From Nanoarchaeales archaeon (GTDB lineage Archaea; Nanobdellota; Nanobdellia; Woesearchaeales; UBA583): a stretch of 15,629 nt of DNA. Location of the stretch: positions 1 through 15,629 of the forward strand of contig JABSQY010000003.1 of the NCBI GenBank assembly GCA_013215525.1, written 5' to 3'. Below are positions 14,396 through 15,629 of the stretch, one piece after another; the stretch's first letter is position 1; the number at the start of each line of letters is the position of its first letter. Both the position numbers and the translations under genes were made by a program. The notes under the pieces are model-generated. The model had not been told where the DNA came from and searched no databases. It saw only the letters and a list, made by a program, of their open reading frames with translations.

Positions 14396-14974
14396 TTATT
14401 TTATCTTTACAGAATTTCTAATTTCTTCTGCTAAAACTTCCCAATTACCTTTTTGTTCTAACAATGTATTGAAAGTAACTAAAGTTACTTTTCCATTCAT
14501 CTCAAAGAAAAACATATAATTATATATTTCAGTATCAATCGCAGGTGTTGAAAATTCTAAAACTCCAATATTTTTTCCATTAACTTCATATATATTTTCA
14601 TCATACCATGTTGCTGAAGGATACAAATTTTTAAACATTTGACTAAATAAATCTTTAACTTCAGAAATTTGATTATTAGTTACTGAACTTTCAGTTCTTT
14701 TAAATGCTAAATTTGTACTTCCATCTGAATTAGTATAAATTAATTCAGGTCTATTTATACTAGGATATTTTATTTGGGCTATTTCATCATCCATAATTTC
14801 AAATGATGAAGGAATCTTGATTTCTAAATCTCCAGAAAACAATTCTTTTTTCATTAATGGAGAACCAATTGTGTTATCTTTAATCTCTTTAACAATTTCA
14901 GAGGAATTCTCATTAGTTGAACATCCAGTAAAAACTATTAAGAATATAGTCATTATAATTAATATCTTATTCAT
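14396..14974 (-). CDS. Lipoprotein, DcrB/PsbP-like fold
   Basis: 192 residues. The signal peptide ends in the lipobox VFTGC, with C18 as the lipidated residue, so the mature protein is membrane-anchored on the outer face. The mature part begins with a polar linker, then LEIKIPSSFEI (an opening strand pair with a Pro-Ser-Phe like the typical P-x-x-W/F of this fold), repeated beta strands, a helix around SEVKDLFSQMFKNLYP, and a closing strand-helix VTLVTFNTLLEQKGNWEVLAEEIRNSVKI that resembles DcrB, PsbP and LpqN proteins. No enzymatic residues are evident. Convergent with the SHOCT-like gene in unit 6, with its own TATA box. The fold call is by pattern only. Confidence 0.72.
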   Translation of the reverse strand: MNKILIIMTIFLIVFTGCSTNENSSEIVKEIKDNTIGSPLMKKELFSGDLEIKIPSSFEIMDDEIAQIKYPSINRPELIYTNSDGSTNLAFKRTESSVTNNQISEVKDLFSQMFKNLYPSATWYDENIYEVNGKNIGVLEFSTPAIDTEIYNYMFFFEMNGKVTLVTFNTLLEQKGNWEVLAEEIRNSVKIK

Positions 14975-14996
14975 GTAATATAATTATTTTTTTATA

Positions 14997-15006
14997 ATTT
15001 ATATAA
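14997..15006 (-). promoter_or_regulatory. TATA box of the DcrB-like lipoprotein gene
   Basis: TTATATAAAT on the minus strand, centred about 27 bases before the ATG at 14974. Confidence 0.6.
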
Positions 15007-15082
15007 GTTACTAAATTTCAATTTAAAAGAAAATATTTCATTTTTAGTCCCATTTTAATTCAATTTTAAATTTCAAGATTAT

Positions 15083-15281
15083 GTCTAACGAATTCGATTA
15101 TGAGAAGTTTCGTAGAAATTTGGGAAATTCGGCAGGAATTTCTTCATAATCCTTTGTTCTTCTCTGCGAGCTTGCGAGAGTCTGCAAGACGGTGCCGGAG
15201 GAGTTATGAGTTTTTATGAGCGAAGCGAAACTATTAAAGAGACTTTTATTTCGCGAAGCCAATTTGATACAGTTTTGAAAT
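15083..15281 (+). repeat. Junction site G (attC-like)
   Basis: Left box GTCT then AAC (15087-15089), spacer GAATTC, then P1 GATTATGAGAA (15096-15106) pairing with 15140-15151 through one extra T. P2 is TTTC-GTA-GAAA, then ATTTGG. P3 is AATTC/GAATT with loop GGCAG, a fully compensated variant of the other P3 stems. GTT at 15156-15158 is followed by CTTCTC. Hairpin GTCT-GCA-AGAC at 15180-15190. The 3' half is nearly identical to that of site A, including GCGAAA (15235-15240)/TTTCGC (15249-15254). Tail TTTGAAAT at 15274-15281. Its right box would pair with GAGAAGAAC, expected beyond the window. Confidence 0.85.
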
Positions 15282-15307
15282 TATTTCATTTATTTTAACT
15301 TTATTTT

Positions 15308-15629
15308 TTAATTACAAATACAATTACAATTAATTCCTAACTCGTGTCCTTGTGGTATTAATATGTTATATCCTACATCAATTGTATTTTTTCCAAATTC
15401 ATAGCATTTAGAATTACATTTATTTATACAACTATTTGAAATATTTATAATTGAGGAGTGCGGGCAAGTTTTTATTGTTTGATAAATACTATTATTAGAA
15501 TTAAATTTATTTTTAAAGATTTCATCATTTATGAATTTACTATGTGTGAAACCTACTTTTGAATATAAACCATTTTGATAATTAGAACAATATTTATTAT
15601 TAATTTGAAAATAAGTTAAATTAAGTTTA
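15308..15629 (-). CDS. Cys-rich protein, partial (N-terminus outside window)
   Basis: An open frame of about 106 codons runs from the window end to TAA at 15308-15310, with no ATG inside, so the start lies beyond the window. The C-terminal half is rich in Cys: TCPHSS, then SCINKCNSKC, and a final segment HELGINCNCICN with three alternating Cys at the very end. The rest is rich in Asn, Ser and Lys. Cys spacing and the terminal CNCIC suggest metal binding or disulfides, but I recognise no family. It belongs to unit 7, which begins at site G. The regular Cys placement and its position right after a junction tail support a real gene. Confidence 0.6.
   Translation of the reverse strand, partial: KLNLTYFQINNKYCSNYQNGLYSKVGFTHSKFINDEIFKNKFNSNNSIYQTIKTCPHSSIINISNSCINKCNSKCYEFGKNTIDVGYNILIPQGHELGINCNCICN

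Larger units (their letters stand above)
3513..15629 (+). mobile_element. Integron-like gene cassette array (seven units)
   Basis: Seven folded repeats in one orientation delimit units starting at the GTT of each site: 3513, 4515, 5702, 9914, 10689, 13654 and 15156. Five of the six complete units have complementary ends (GTT plus box at the start, box plus AAC near the end), and they also carry matching inner inverted repeats. Classic integron cassettes have this property because crossover occurs inside the GTT, so each site keeps the left arm of one cassette and the right arm of the next. Unit sizes run from about 0.8 to 4.2 kb. Genes lie on both strands and have their own promoters. No integrase is present here, so this may be the interior of a long array or a cluster without its integrase. 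The integron relationship is inferred; the site pattern is seen directly. Confidence 0.7.

Noticed and set aside
3455..15281. CRISPR array or ordinary insertion-sequence remnants
   Set aside because: The repeats are 165-255 bases long and 0.8-4 kb apart with whole genes between them. There is no cas gene or transposase, and the units share no common coding sequence.
3455..15281. The repeats as a family of independently transcribed non-coding RNAs
   Set aside because: Not excluded, but the outer boxes pair between neighbouring sites and the inner repeats pair across each unit. That fits DNA cassettes and not RNA genes folded within each copy.

Overview
The window is strongly A+T-rich and looks archaeal, most likely DPANN-like (an inference). 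TATA boxes such as TTTATAAA or TTATATAAAT lie 24-30 bases before the ATG of nearly every first gene, which implies leaderless transcripts. Shine-Dalgarno-like GGAG/GAGG motifs appear only before downstream genes of operons. One lipoprotein carries an archaellin-like beta domain. No rRNA, tRNA, CRISPR array, transposase or integrase was found.

Left part (1-3500): a small unknown gene that appears frameshifted, then a pyrimidine operon on the minus strand (dihydroorotate dehydrogenase, then dihydroorotase, with an ATGA overlap). A possible 50-residue leaderless ORF diverges from it and runs into the first repeat.

Right part (about 3455 to the end): seven copies (sites A-G) of a 165-255 base structured repeat, all in the same orientation whatever the strand of the genes, separate seven units. 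Unit 1 has a VOC protein; unit 2 a lipoprotein with an archaellin-like domain; unit 3 a four-gene operon (AsnRS-like enzyme, degenerate ProRS-like protein, methyltransferase, S51 peptidase); unit 4 a serine hydrolase; unit 5 a Gfo/Idh/MocA oxidoreductase, a thymidylate-kinase-like protein and a Nudix hydrolase; unit 6 a SHOCT-like membrane protein convergent with a DcrB/PsbP-like lipoprotein; unit 7 a Cys-rich protein cut by the window end.

Main result: these repeats behave like cassette junctions. Each site reads [variable box]-AAC-6 nt-folded core-4 to 6 nt-GTT-[variable box]. The box after GTT does not pair with the box before AAC in the same site, but it does pair with the box before AAC of the NEXT site for B>C, C>D, D>E, E>F and F>G. 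A second, inner inverted repeat (TTTGAAAT/ATTTCAAA) also follows the unit and not the site: unit 4 alone has AAAATCGGGC/GCCCGATTTT at both its ends. This is what integron gene cassettes and their attC sites look like after integration. The core here is a branched three-way junction, the boxes mostly do not fit GTTRRRY, and the conserved region extends about 100 bases past the GTT. I infer an archaeal integron-like array, or a related system, with unusual sites and multigene cassettes that each carry their own promoter. The recombinase is not in this window.
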